Below are positions 21,901 to 27,552 of a stretch of DNA of 64,000 nt, piece after piece. Origin of the DNA: G963691885 sp963691885 (GTDB taxonomy: Bacteria; Pseudomonadota; Alphaproteobacteria; UBA8366; Aestuariispiraceae); contig OY829843.1 of NCBI GenBank assembly GCA_963691885.1, positions 3,286,001 to 3,350,000 on the forward strand, in the 5' to 3' direction. Position numbers and translations under genes: made by a program. How positions within the stretch are numbered: the first letter of the stretch is position 1; the number at the start of each line of letters is the position of its first letter. Under the pieces are notes generated by a model that was not told the DNA's origin, ran no database searches, and saw nothing but the letters and a program-made list of their open reading frames with translations.

Positions 21901-22296
21901 GGGACTGGCGATGACACCTACCAATACAGTGTGGGAGATGGATCTGATTCACTATCAGACACCGGGGGTGCCAATGATGTATTGGAATTTGGCTCCGGTG
22001 TGAGTGTAGACAATCTGTGGCTGGATTATTCTGATGCCAATTCGTTTGGTCTCGGCGTTGATGGTAGTCTGACGGAAACACTCTATTCGAATATCTCGGA
22101 CAAAATAGAACTTGCAGGTGGCGCTGTGGGTCACGGTGGCGTCGAAACCATTAGGTTTGACGATGGATCTACCATAGATCTAGCCCAGCTAATTCAGGCT
22201 GTCTCCGTCTTTGATACAAATGGTGAAGGGGCGGTCCGCCTGTCCAGAACTGACGTCCGTGACACAGCGCTGAACTTGCTCACCCCTTCGGTCTAA
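6979..22296 (+). CDS. Giant modular RTX protein with N-terminal lipase-like head, type I secreted
   Basis: The protein has 5105 residues. Residues 1-250 are a lipase class 3-like alpha/beta-hydrolase: FRGT (71-74, oxyanion), nucleophile elbow GHSIGG (Ser127) and FDAPG (147-151). Around 530-690 comes a calcium-binding stretch (IDLDDDGLE, DKNLNGQVDAGGE, DSNADGVLSSADTE, DFDQDGVSDAGEL). From about 770, RTX nonapeptides (GGxGxDxLx) alternate with other domains. An unassigned beta-rich insert lies at about 1337-1530. A 929-residue unit then repeats 2.6 times: a cadherin/VCBS-like domain, a SPRY-like domain, RTX, and a LamG-like domain with a phage-tail-type ending. A 391-residue unit with an F5/8C-type domain follows, 2.5 times. 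The end is an RTX block, the HBP-like GDGSDSLSDTGGANDVLEFG and an uncleaved C-terminal secretion signal. The lectin-like domains suggest surface or carbohydrate binding, and the head suggests a lipid target. The exporter genes follow directly. Confidence 0.9.
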   Translation: MPNLEQFHAIANYTYEHRNSANPVLGIQGFTDLTSSFYAELNAGNIDLIEDVGISVVAVREDVTGKVTIGFRGTNTERTDDLLNDIFRDFYIATNKYGVFHRAAVLEVARVANEVFGTQLEAVTGHSIGGVDAALFGFALGLQTRTFDAPGIEIELQDTAVKASIKNALGISDLELAALSDKAKANSVHVVMQNSLVSGHSGFDTSIWTEGPVTHAFNEAANGFRTNDHVGHVAMITNSRPLTAMGDTHKHTNIDASAALWDAIEDSISKGDLVTIFDVKTGLSASPYSIDGRTFLVNDGGFFVDADGNEITSLNRRELYDRGWRKPATPLDYKTFVDSFEYEVFAQRSTSRGQMRFSPDYEVSIADFAVLGNVDDAFELDLKDPNGPFQLGYQRALFGLGALSNSVDPNVLDLSVNPNPLFIADPGASISLTPGAVETISGQVIYSSNGYVSQGARRGRFNPQVDVSSHLDVPSYSFSEFFGLDRTSDPEPEPTSNGNTTTGQNDHDASGNPSGEQQQSEGPDGHTSSGGKPILIDLDDDGLEIVPIDRLAASDAAALNFANDPLSTTFFDIDNDTYLERTSWLSGDDGFLVIDKNLNGQVDAGGELTFALDTPELDTDMEAVRALYDSNADGVLSSADTEFSKFRIWQDFDQDGVSDAGELRTLNEAGIVSVSLISDGIEEAVNGALIHGKSDVQLTNGTSLVAYDATIEGSDAGYRVSDDGLKLDLENVGIFVGARDGDVLNGDASALGADSLIGADLADHLFTTGDANVVFEGQGGNDILAGGSGNDWLSGGAGSDQISGGEGNDVLVIDANDIVSGLQGGAGFDIAIVEGSGGVNLDLFASGLEGAYGGSGDDVFEVSAASIPEADLFGALLSGYGGDDTLIGGAGDDILNGGLGADTLIAGAGNDQIVVDAKDISEGSIAGGDGIDTLMFEGFESLVIDLDAIGVEQAFGGIGDDIITNSGSVSVNVHGAIGNDQITGGTGDDAILGGIGQDTLDGGAGFDYVSYVGSSEAVLVDLATGLATGGDATGDIISNFESVIGSSHGDILVGDSGVNALLGEGGNDLLFGGAGDSDYLDGGSGLDSVFYEDSTSGVTIDLGAYEGGASGGDAEGDRLFNIENVIGSDHDDSLVGDDGSNLIEGGGGADSLSGGEGIDTLSYAGSDAGVSANLSDGSTSGGDAAGDTITGFENLSGSDFDDTLVGDDTDNILRGGAGVDALSGGAGADTLIGGHGADTLDGGADMDIASYQGAESGVAVSLLDGTGTAGEADGDILTNIEGLVGSDHADVLTGDDADNILEGGSEAFGVEGDLLVGGAGQDTLSYSGSLRGVGVDLSRGMGTQVFMAQSGFDASNVSGLLTLSDHVDAFGNTTAAAVVAHDGPAGTVSLAYGEVQSSADWNVSTIEAGDPSINAVADYDAWVILTASHTITAAGLPNGTAHLRIYTGDDVSQQGLEVVDSTGAVVERFDFTREGNIAARWTFAYNAETGQTLILKDDVQVGSVSWEAGLSVMIGHLGVSGLTATLTETTDISGLLGLDGDDSINDVFTGFENLTGSAFGDELRGDDGDNTLTGGVGDDRLIGGAGVDIASYGGSVEGYSVVEVFEEDGVTSAGWEVTDLSPGLEGDDGTDRLEGIEQVSFTDRTVYLDGSQNNAPIAKASKIYVREGSSVSWQLTGADFDVADSLEFGGGGSFASAGTSVTVTSSEGVTVTIEADGSYTYDASTLGAGVESDSFTFSVRDSNGAVHSSQVDVTVSEDIPVPSNTDFAVLSSSDRHSSVSVSSDGLSGDASSWYQAVRSDKGVSTGKWYYEYRQNVYGTYAFGGFATDEVPLTAKGSGPAGNWSQGYQGGYWAVTSGGTIFMSPTGGYGGLDHLSGTNAITDVGFALDLDNNRMYVRYNGVWQNGADPEAGTGGYEIASSDVGKTFYAIISGGDASYNQPFSVNFGSGSAGPLYDTSAFVFDADAGGHFLHAPPSGFAAINDGNITRAESALDVDGTSGADIILGSSGNDALQGHAGDEDLTGGLGSDLLDGGEGVDTARYDGSGSAVSIDLSSGSASGGDAAGDVLISIENLVGSDHDDTLRGSSGDNVLTGGSGDDLLEGRSGADTLEGGSGVDTADYSGSTSGVTVDLGDGAVEVGGHAEGDTLGGIENITGSDFDDQLTGDSGANTLVGGAGDDTFGHTGGSDHFEGGSGSDTIDFGAASDDVTISLTPPPGTVSLDAVSLDTASAQYLSKTFGSGGSRQQATLSLWLKQDTLGTDRVFFGSNTSGQLGLRFDNYNKLQIWDWVGGSFNLNLKSTDTFTDTTSFQHVVFSIDTTASVASDRVKVFVDGAEITLTGTYPPQNATLTIGQDGTDYGVGYSFYSTQYYDGEIADVHYVDGVALGADAFGEDRDGSWQATAYEDAAGYGANGFHLDFADSSNLGLDASGGTAFTLNNITSVDQVTGTGLGYDVVTSASAQVGADQVTFESIENVTGGAGNDAITGDGSANRLEGGDGDDTLTGGAGNDTLIGGLGVDVASYGGSVEGYSVVEVFEEDGVTSAGWEVTDLSPGLEGDDGTDRLEGIEQVSFTDRTVYLDGSQNNAPIAKASKIYVREGSSVSWQLTGADFDVADSLEFGGGGSFASAGTSVTVTSSEGVTVTIEADGSYTYDASTLGAGVESDSFTFSVRDSNGAVHSSQVDVTVSEDIPVPSNTDFAVLSSSDRHSSVSVSSDGLSGDASSWYQAVRSDKGVSTGKWYYEYRQNVYGTYAFGGFATDEVPLTAKGSGPAGNWSQGYQGGYWAVTSGGTIFMSPTGGYGGLDHLSGTNAITDVGFALDLDNNRMYVRYNGVWQNGADPEAGTGGYEIASSDVGKTFYAIISGGDASYNQPFSVNFGSGSAGPLYDTSAFVFDEDAGGQFLHAPPSGFAAINDGNITRAESAVDVDGTSGADIILGSSGNDVLQGHAGDEDLTGGLGGDLLDGGEGVDTARYDGSGSAVSIDLSSGNASGGDAAGDVLISIENLVGSDHDDTLRGSSGDNVLTGGSGDDLLEGRSGADTLEGGSGVDTADYSGSTSGVTVDLGDGAVEVGGHAEGDTLGGIENITGSDFDDQLTGDSGANTLVGGAGDDTFGHTGGSDHFEGGSGSDTIDFGAASDDVTISLTPPPGTVSLDAVSLDTASAQYLSKTFGSGGSRQQATLSLWLKQDTLGTDRVFFGSNTSGQLGLRFDNYNKLQIWDWVGGSFNLNLKSTDTFTDTTSFQHVVFSIDTTASVASDRVKVFVDGAEITLTGTYPPQNATLTIGQDGTDYGVGYSFYSTQYYDGEIADVHYVDGVALGADAFGEDRDGSWQATAYEDAAGYGANGFHLDFADSSNLGLDASGGTAFTLNNITSVDQVTGTGLGYDVVTSASAQVGADQVTFESIENVTGGAGNDAITGDGSANRLEGGDGDDTLTGGAGNDTLIGGLGVDVASYGGSVEGYSVVEVFEEDGVTSAGWEVTDLSPGLEGDDGTDRLEGIEQVSFTDRTVYLDGSQNNAPIAKASKIYVREGSSVSWQLTGADFDVADSLEFGGGGSFASAGTSVTVTSSEGVTVTIEADGSYTYDASTLGAGVESDSFTFSVRDSNGAVHSSQVDVTVSEDIPVPSNTDFAVLSSSDRHSSVSVSSDGLSGDASSWYQAVRSDKGVSTGKWYYEYRQNVYGTYAFGGFATDEVPLTAKGSGPAGNWSQGYQGGYWAVTSGGTIFMSPTGGYGGLDHLSGTNAITDVGFALDLDNNRMYVRYNGVWQNGADPEAGTGGYEIASSDVGKTFYAIISGGDASYNQPFSVNFGSGSAGPLYDTSAFVFDEDAGGQFLHAPPSGFAAINDGNITRAESAVDVDGTSGADIILGSSGNDVLQGHAGDEDLTGGLGGDLLDGGEGVDTARYDGSGSAVSIDLSSGNASGGDAAGDVLISIENLVGSDHDDTLRGSSGDNVLTGGSGDDLLEGRSGADTLIGGTGVDLLNGGSGNDVLEAADGVAASTIPTGVIEGAINLALGSTASSYSIKDGTHAEIIDGDTDSNFPGAASLGNDTLGASATGVGYWQLDFGAATQFDTIRFFQGSSDYRWVSSVKVQTSSDGTVWADVSTEAVVSGENTLTFASQDSRYVRLLANSPIQDPNGNIWNDTWRMNELEVYDTRDLGNTAVLGSTLLGGDGNDVLIGGTGDDTLDGGAGHDTVAYEGSSEDYAIWANTDGSFTVKDERGGSPDGSDTITGIETLQFSNETLNFTVGNVAPIARDTKIGLPDTTSARTITGTLSGSDIEGDAVFTLEGANGAGVVTLSDGVSTFSLIDSAAGHFELNLAQGSTLTEAQLAYRVTEVAAQPNETVALTAFANVDISIGAPSLLEGDAGTATLSGGSGNDVLEAADGVAASTIPTGVIEGAINLALGSTASSYSIKDGTHAEIIDGDTDSNFPGAASLGNDTLGASATGVGYWQLDFGAATQFDTIRFFQGSSDYRWVSSVKVQTSSDGTVWADVSTEAVVSGENTLTFASQDSRYVRLLANSPIQDPNGNIWNDTWRMNELEVYDTRDLGNTAVLGSTLLGGDGNDVLIGGTGDDTLDGGAGHDTVAYEGSSEDYAIWANTDGSFTVKDERGGSPDGSDTITGIETLQFSNETLNFTVGNVAPIARDTKIGLPDTTSARTITGTLSGSDIEGDAVFTLEGANGAGVVTLSDGVSTFSLIDSAAGHFELNLAQGSTLTEAQLAYRVTEVAAQPNETVALTAFANVDISIGAPSLLEGDAGTATLSGGSGNDVLEAADGVAASTIPTGVIEGAINLALGSTASSYSIKDGTHAEIIDGDTDSNFPGAASLGNDTLGALATGVGYWQLDFGAATQFDTIRFFQGSTDYRWVSSVKVQTSTDGTVWADVSTETVVSGENTLTFDGQDSRYVRLLADSPVQDPNGNIWNDTWQMNELEVYDTRDLGNTAVLGSTLLGGDGDDVLIGGTGDDTLNGGIGDDDLTGGTGDDTYQYSVGDGSDSLSDTGGANDVLEFGSGVSVDNLWLDYSDANSFGLGVDGSLTETLYSNISDKIELAGGAVGHGGVETIRFDDGSTIDLAQLIQAVSVFDTNGEGAVRLSRTDVRDTALNLLTPSV
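11736..14522 (+). repeat. 2787-bp tandem coding repeat, unit 1
   Basis: This is the first copy of a 929-codon unit inside the RTX gene. It starts at the VASYGGSVEGYSVVE segment and holds VCBS-like, SPRY-like, RTX and LamG-like domains. It differs from units 2 and 3 mainly around 12864-13080. Confidence 0.9.
14523..17309 (+). repeat. 2787-bp tandem coding repeat, unit 2
   Basis: This is the second copy, in register at exactly 2787 bp from unit 1. Long blocks (for example 15880-17300 against 13090-14510) look identical apart from scattered third-position changes. Where units 1 and 2 differ (15650-15870), unit 2 agrees with unit 3. Confidence 0.9.
17310..18877 (+). repeat. 2787-bp tandem coding repeat, unit 3 (partial)
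   Basis: The third copy is identical to unit 2 wherever compared, up to gcggatacgct at 18867-18877, where it switches to other RTX sequence. It therefore lacks the LamG-like part. Confidence 0.9.
18910..20082 (+). repeat. 1173-bp tandem coding repeat, unit 1
   Basis: This is a 391-codon unit: RTX turn, F5/8C-type domain (YWQLDFGAATQFDTIRFFQG), RTX, then a cadherin-like stretch (APIARDTKIGLPDTTSART). It repeats in register at 20083 and 21256. Confidence 0.9.
20083..21255 (+). repeat. 1173-bp tandem coding repeat, unit 2
   Basis: It is identical to unit 1 in every block compared by eye, with an exact 1173-bp offset. Confidence 0.9.
21256..21860 (+). repeat. 1173-bp tandem coding repeat, unit 3 (partial, diverged)
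   Basis: It follows the same unit for about 600 bp but has many substitutions from 21468 onward (for example gcgttggcc where the others have gcgtcggcc). It then leads into the C-terminal RTX block. Confidence 0.85.
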
Positions 22297-22314
22297 CTGA
22301 GTAGGCTGTAGATC

Positions 22315-24486
22315 GTGCTGGACGTACCGGTCGGACCGGATACAGGGCGGGTTCAGAAACAGGCTGAACCGCTTAGTGACAGTGGCCTGATGTGTTTGGC
22401 GCTAATGCTTCAGTTCAACAAGCTTCCGGCGGACCCGGATCAGATCCGGCGGGAGTTTGCGCCTGTGTCGGGGTCTATGGACACATTGTCGATCCTGCGA
22501 GCTGCCAAAGCCCTGGGGTTAAAAGCGCGGTCGGTCACGGTGAAGGCAAGGAACGCTCAGAAGAGACTCGCCAAACTGCCACTACCTGCGATTGCTCAGA
22601 CGAAAGACGGCAACTTTCTGATTTTGGGACGTGTGGTGGATGACGCTGTTCTGGTACAGAGGCCGGGGCACCCGCCTGAGAAACTGTCTCTCGACGTTTA
22701 TCTTGAGCAGGCGGGTGGCGAGGTTATTCTCGCCACGACCAGGGTGGCCGCTGGCGGTGAGGATCGCCATTTTGATATAACCTGGTTCATTCCCGCCATT
22801 TACAAATACCGCAAACTTTTTGGTGAGGTGCTTCTCGCCTCTCTGTTTGTGCAACTCTTTGCCCTTGTGACACCGATCTTGTTTCAGGTCGTCATGGATA
22901 AGGTGTTGGTGCACCACAGCTTGATGACTTTGCATGTCATCGTCATTGCCATGCTGGCCATTGCGCTCTTTGAGATCCTGATGGGGGCTTTGAGGACCTA
23001 CATATTCTCTCACACGACAAGTCGCGTGGATGTGGAACTGGGGACACGCTTGTATCGGCATCTGCTTGGCTTGCCGCTCGCCTACTTCGAAAGCAGAGCG
23101 GTCGGCCAAACAGTGGCACGCGTTCGTGAGCTTGAGAATATACGCGATTTCATCACGGGTCAGGCCTTGACCGTGGTTTTGGACCTGCTGTTTGTCTTTG
23201 TGTTCTTGGGCGTCATGTATCTGTACAGCCCAACACTGACCTATATTGTGCTGGGCTCTATACCCTTCTATGCGCTCCTATCAGTAACAATCACACCCGG
23301 CCTGCGGCGCCGTATTGAAGAGAAATTTCAGAGAGGGGCCCGGAATCAGGCTTTTCTGACCGAATCTGTTAGCGCGGTGGAAACCCTGAAGGCCATGGCT
23401 GTCGAACCCCAGATGCGGGGCATTTGGGAAGGACAACTGGCGGGATATGTAAAGGCATCCTTCCGCATGGTCGTCCTGGCAACCATCGGCAGTCAGGGCG
23501 TGCAGCTTATCAGCAAAATTACGACGGCTCTTCTCTTGCTGTTTGGGGCCCAACTGGTCATTGCTGGCGATTTGACCGTTGGGGAACTGATTGCCTTCAA
23601 CATGTTGTCGGGCCAGGTAAGCGGGCCGGTCATTCGATTGGCGCAACTCTGGCAAGATTTTCAACAGTTTCGAATATCCCTCGACCGGCTCGGGGATGTC
23701 TTAAATATTCCGATGGAGCCCGGGCATAACCCAAACCGGCCTGCCCTTCCAAGGGTTAAGGGGGAGATTACGTTTGATCGCATTAACTTTCGGTACCGCC
23801 CGGGCGGTGTGGAAGTCATTCGCGACCTCGACATGAAGATCGAAGCGGGTGAGGTGGTCGGTATTGTCGGTCGTTCAGGCTCTGGTAAGAGCACACTTAC
23901 CAAACTTGTACAACGGCTCTATGTCCCTGAGCGCGGGAGAATACTTGTCGACGGTATTGATACAGCTATGGTCGACCCCGCCTGGCTTCGCCGACAGGTG
24001 GGCGTTGTGTTGCAGGAAAACATCCTGTTCAACCGATCCGTTCGCGACAATATCGCCCTCGCTGATCCTTCTCTATCGATGGACCGCGTTGTTGCAGTTG
24101 CCAAGATTGCGGGTGCCCATGATTTCATTCTTGAACTTCCAGATGCCTATGACACGGTTTTGGAGGAGCGAGGATCCAATCTTTCAGGGGGGCAGCGTCA
24201 GCGGGTAGCGATTGCCCGGGCTCTGGCGACAGATCCCAGGGTTCTGATCTTTGACGAGGCCACGAGCGCTCTTGATTACGAAAGTGAGCGGACAATCCAG
24301 CAGAATATGGCGCAGATTACCCAGGATCGAACCGTTTTGATCGTGGCCCATCGATTGTCCACCGTTAGGCACGCCGACCGGATTATTGTGATGGATAAGG
24401 GCGTCGTCATCGAACAGGGAAGCCATGATACCTTGATCCAGCAAGACGGCATTTACGCCCATCTTTACCGTCAGCAGGCTGGTTAG
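22315..24486 (+). CDS. Type I secretion ABC exporter with C39-like domain (HlyB/LapB type)
   Basis: The protein has 723 residues and is the inner-membrane ATPase of the secretion system. It begins with a degenerate C39 peptidase domain (1 to about 150) in which the catalytic Cys position is Ser (DSGLMCLALM, Ser23), so it should bind rather than cleave cargo. The membrane domain (about 160-440) is followed by the nucleotide-binding domain: Walker A GRSGSGKST (near 519), signature LSGGQRQRVAIARAL (near 623), Walker B VLIFDEATSALD and H-loop IVAHRLST. The start is GTG, 18 bp after the RTX stop, so the two are in one operon. A 140-bp fragment of a second, paralogous exporter lies at about 48459-48600. 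Confidence 0.96.
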   Translation: MLDVPVGPDTGRVQKQAEPLSDSGLMCLALMLQFNKLPADPDQIRREFAPVSGSMDTLSILRAAKALGLKARSVTVKARNAQKRLAKLPLPAIAQTKDGNFLILGRVVDDAVLVQRPGHPPEKLSLDVYLEQAGGEVILATTRVAAGGEDRHFDITWFIPAIYKYRKLFGEVLLASLFVQLFALVTPILFQVVMDKVLVHHSLMTLHVIVIAMLAIALFEILMGALRTYIFSHTTSRVDVELGTRLYRHLLGLPLAYFESRAVGQTVARVRELENIRDFITGQALTVVLDLLFVFVFLGVMYLYSPTLTYIVLGSIPFYALLSVTITPGLRRRIEEKFQRGARNQAFLTESVSAVETLKAMAVEPQMRGIWEGQLAGYVKASFRMVVLATIGSQGVQLISKITTALLLLFGAQLVIAGDLTVGELIAFNMLSGQVSGPVIRLAQLWQDFQQFRISLDRLGDVLNIPMEPGHNPNRPALPRVKGEITFDRINFRYRPGGVEVIRDLDMKIEAGEVVGIVGRSGSGKSTLTKLVQRLYVPERGRILVDGIDTAMVDPAWLRRQVGVVLQENILFNRSVRDNIALADPSLSMDRVVAVAKIAGAHDFILELPDAYDTVLEERGSNLSGGQRQRVAIARALATDPRVLIFDEATSALDYESERTIQQNMAQITQDRTVLIVAHRLSTVRHADRIIVMDKGVVIEQGSHDTLIQQDGIYAHLYRQQAG

Positions 24487-24501
24487 GGAGAGAGTGGAGC
24501 C

Positions 24502-25926
24502 ATGGCAGGGTTGATATACAGAATAGTGTCATCGTGGCGGTCGGCGAAGGCGGTGGAGGCGAACCATCCAAAGGTTGATCGCGAACCAGTGGATCGTGAG
24601 TTTCTGCCTGCAGCCCTTGAGATACTTGAGACGCCAGCGTCCCCATTTGGCAGGATACTGGCTCTCTTCATTGCCGGAATTTTTGTAACGGCTGTTGTCT
24701 GGTCTGTCATAGGCCGCATTGATACGGTCGCCACCGCTACGGGTCGCATTGTTCCCGATGGCAAGGTGAAGCTGGTGCAACCTATGGAACTTGCCACCGT
24801 TCAGGCCATCCATGTGCGCGAAGGGCAGTCGGTGGCGCAGGGGGAATTGCTGGTTGAACTTGATGCGACGGAAACCTCTGCTGATCGCGATCAGGTTGCT
24901 CGGGAACTGCTGGAGGCCCGACTGGATGTTGCGCGACTAACGGCAACGGTTTCTGCGATGGAGACCTGGACCCCTGAGTTCAACGACCGTGCACTTCAGG
25001 CAGAACTGAGACTGGATTTTAATGCGCCGCCGAACCTCATTCGTCTGTCCAGGTCCCAAATGGCTGGCGCCCTTGCGCGATATCAGACCGAGCTGGCTTC
25101 CCTCTATGGGGAAATTGATCGCCTGAACGCGTTAAGACAGGCAACGACGGCCGAGATCAACAAACTTACCACGCTGATTCCCTTGATCGCCGAGAGAGAG
25201 GAGGGATTGAGTGACCTCGCAGTAAAAGGGTTTGCCGCAAGACCTCAATGGCTCGAGGTGAAGCAGCAGCTAGTAACCTTCCGGGAAGACCTCGTCATAA
25301 CAAGGCAGCGCATGTTGGAACACGACGCAGAGGAAGGAATGGTCCGTCGTCAAATCGACCAGACACGGGCGGCTTCCATCGAACGCTTGTTAGATGAATT
25401 GCTAGACGCGCGGAACCGAGCAGACCAGGCGAGCCTTGCCCTGCAGAAGGCTGAACGTCGGGAAGCGATGATGCATTTGCTCTCGCCTGTCTCGGGCCGT
25501 GTCCAGCAACTTGCCACGAACACCGTGGGCGGTGTTGTCTCCCCGGCGGATCCAATCATGGTGATTGTCCCCAAGGATAGTGAGTTGCTGGTTGAGGCAA
25601 GGGTGCTCAATAAAGATGTCGGTTTTGTAACCCCTGGTCAGAAAGCCCGCGTCAAGATCGATAGTTTCCCCTATACAAAATATGGGATTATTGAGGGCGA
25701 AGTGAGACGCCTATCGGCCGATGCTGTCGAAGATGAACTACTGGGCCTCGTCTATACGGCGGAGATTGTACTCAGTGACGATCGGGTTCTGGTTGGTCAG
25801 AATTATGTTACTTTGACGCCGGGAATGAGTGCTACTGTTGAAATTCAAACCGGTGACCGCGCCATTATTGAGTACTTTCTCTCTCCACTTCAGGAGTATC
25901 AGGACGAAACCCTGAACGAACGATGA
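24502..25926 (+). CDS. HlyD-family periplasmic adaptor of type I secretion
   Basis: The protein has 474 residues and bridges the ABC exporter to an outer membrane TolC-type channel. One transmembrane segment (LALFIAGIFVTAVVWSVIG, about residues 54-72) is followed by a lipoyl-like half (VQAIHVREGQSVAQGELLVEL), a long coiled coil (about 150-335), the second lipoyl half (SPVSGRVQQL) and the beta-barrel end with the family motif VGFVTPGQKARVKIDSFPYT. A ribosome-binding site (ggagagagtggag) precedes the ATG, 15 bp after the exporter stop. IS66 copy 2 begins 4 bp after its stop codon. No TolC homologue is in the window, so the outer channel must be encoded elsewhere. Confidence 0.96.
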   Translation: MAGLIYRIVSSWRSAKAVEANHPKVDREPVDREFLPAALEILETPASPFGRILALFIAGIFVTAVVWSVIGRIDTVATATGRIVPDGKVKLVQPMELATVQAIHVREGQSVAQGELLVELDATETSADRDQVARELLEARLDVARLTATVSAMETWTPEFNDRALQAELRLDFNAPPNLIRLSRSQMAGALARYQTELASLYGEIDRLNALRQATTAEINKLTTLIPLIAEREEGLSDLAVKGFAARPQWLEVKQQLVTFREDLVITRQRMLEHDAEEGMVRRQIDQTRAASIERLLDELLDARNRADQASLALQKAERREAMMHLLSPVSGRVQQLATNTVGGVVSPADPIMVIVPKDSELLVEARVLNKDVGFVTPGQKARVKIDSFPYTKYGIIEGEVRRLSADAVEDELLGLVYTAEIVLSDDRVLVGQNYVTLTPGMSATVEIQTGDRAIIEYFLSPLQEYQDETLNER

Positions 25927-25929
25927 AAA
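25922..25929 (+). repeat. IS66 flank gatgaaaa (half of an exchanged target duplication)
   Basis: These are the 8 bp left of IS66 copy 2. They do not match the right flank of the same element (ggtattgc) but are the exact reverse complement of the left flank of copy 3 (ttttcatc, 54365-54372). Confidence 0.95.
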
Positions 25930-25972
25930 GTGTCCGTCCGGTGAACCGGCTCTTGATATTTCGCGCGGTTAG

Positions 25973-27490
25973 TCAGGCGGCTTGAGCGGGGAAGTTCCAG
26001 GGGAGCAGTTCGTCGATGCGGTTGATTTTGTGATCGGCGATGCGGTCCAGCACCCAGGTGAGCCAGGCTTGCGGGTCAACGTCATTGAGCTTGGCGGTTT
26101 CGATCAGGGTGAACGCGATGGCCATGGCCTTGCCACCACCCTCGGAACCGGCGAACAGCCAATTCTTGCGCCCGAGCGCCACCGGCTTCATAGCCCGCTC
26201 GACGGCGTTGTTGTCCAATTCCATAACGCCGTGGCCCAGGTAGGCCCGCGCCTTCGGCAACCGGTTCAGGGCGTAGCGGATCGCGCCAGCAAGCGGTGAC
26301 TTGCCGGATATCTTCGTCAACTGGGTATCCAGCCATGTCACCAGATCATCGAACATAGGCGTAGCGTACTCGCGCCGCAGCGCCACCCGTTCTTCGGGCA
26401 ATCGGCCACGCGCCTGTTCCTCCACGGCATACAGCGCGGCGATGCGCTTGATCGCCTCCTCGGCGATGGCTCCGCCCTGAGCTTGATGGACATCGACGAA
26501 CTTGCGCCGCACATGCGCCACACAGGCCATCTCCGTGGCCGTGTCGGATGAGAACAACCCGTTGAACCCGGCGTAGCCGTCGGCATGGATCCAGCCTTGA
26601 TAATCTGACAGATGCCGGACGGGATGGTCGCCCTTGCGATCGACGGTGAACCGATACCAGACCCCGGGCGGCGCTCCACCCGCCCATGGCCTTTCGTCGC
26701 GCACATAGGCCCACACCCGCGCGGTTTTGGTTTGCTTCGAACCGGGGGCCTGCATCTTCACAGGGGTGTCATCCGCGAACAGCGCCGGACCCGCCCGCAC
26801 ATGACGACCAATGGCCTCGGCCAAGGGTTCGAGAAGTGCCGTCGATCGGCCAACCCAATCCGCCAACGTCGAACGTTCAAGATCAATGCCGTCGCGTGCA
26901 AAGATCTGGCTTTGGCGGTACAGCGGCAGATGGTCGGCATACTTCGAGACCAGAACATGGGCCAGCAGTCCCGGACCGGGGCGGCCCTTCTCGATCGGCC
27001 GCGACGGTAAGGGAGCCTGGACGATGGCCTCGCAGCAGCTACACGCCAGACGGGGACGCACGATGCGGTTCACCACAAAACGCCCCGGGATGTATTCCAG
27101 CTCTTCCGTGACATCCTCGCACAGGGGCTTGAGTTCGCCACCGCATTCTCCGCAACTCTCGCCCGCAGACAGATGTGTGTCGTGGCGGGGCAGATGGGCG
27201 GGCAGCGGCTTGCGATTGTGCTTGCGCCTGGGCTTCGGCTCCACTTCGGCGGCCGCGGTTTGTTCCACCGCAGCTTCGGCAATGGCTTCGTCCTCGGCGA
27301 AAGTCAGGTGCAGTTGATCCAGGCTCTCGGACTTGGACCCGAAACGGTGGCGGTTATGGCCCGCCAACTGGTGCTTGAGCTTCTCAATCAGAAGATCGCG
27401 AGACTTCAACTCGCCAGCCAGAAGCCCCACCAAGCCCTTCAGTTCGGCGGGATCGTCGGGCAGCGTTTGAAGATCATTCAACATGACCAT
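25973..27490 (-). CDS. tnpC: IS66 transposase TnpC
   Basis: This is the complete DDE transposase of 505 residues. It has an N-terminal helical region, a zinc-finger-like cysteine segment (ESCGECGGELKPLCED, ACSCCE), and the catalytic core with Asp in FADDTPVKM, Asp in IHADGYAGFNG and Glu in DNNAVERAMKPVALG, ending in the IS66 C-terminal domain (NWLFAGSEGGGKAM). I chose the ATG at 27490 over an in-frame TTG at 27526. It differs from copy 3 by at least one residue (GHGVMELDN against GHGVLELDN). Confidence 0.96.
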   Translation of the reverse strand: MVMLNDLQTLPDDPAELKGLVGLLAGELKSRDLLIEKLKHQLAGHNRHRFGSKSESLDQLHLTFAEDEAIAEAAVEQTAAAEVEPKPRRKHNRKPLPAHLPRHDTHLSAGESCGECGGELKPLCEDVTEELEYIPGRFVVNRIVRPRLACSCCEAIVQAPLPSRPIEKGRPGPGLLAHVLVSKYADHLPLYRQSQIFARDGIDLERSTLADWVGRSTALLEPLAEAIGRHVRAGPALFADDTPVKMQAPGSKQTKTARVWAYVRDERPWAGGAPPGVWYRFTVDRKGDHPVRHLSDYQGWIHADGYAGFNGLFSSDTATEMACVAHVRRKFVDVHQAQGGAIAEEAIKRIAALYAVEEQARGRLPEERVALRREYATPMFDDLVTWLDTQLTKISGKSPLAGAIRYALNRLPKARAYLGHGVMELDNNAVERAMKPVALGRKNWLFAGSEGGGKAMAIAFTLIETAKLNDVDPQAWLTWVLDRIADHKINRIDELLPWNFPAQAA

Positions 27491-27552
27491 CGTATAGCAG
27501 AAACACCCTGCAAAGGGAATCCGCAACCGATCCAGTTCTTCGTTTAATGGAC

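Noticed and set aside
9300..22000. Dense short repeats resembling a repeat array or CRISPR
   Set aside because: They encode in-frame GGxGxDxLx calcium-binding repeats and large domain repeats within one open frame. There are no spacers or cas genes.
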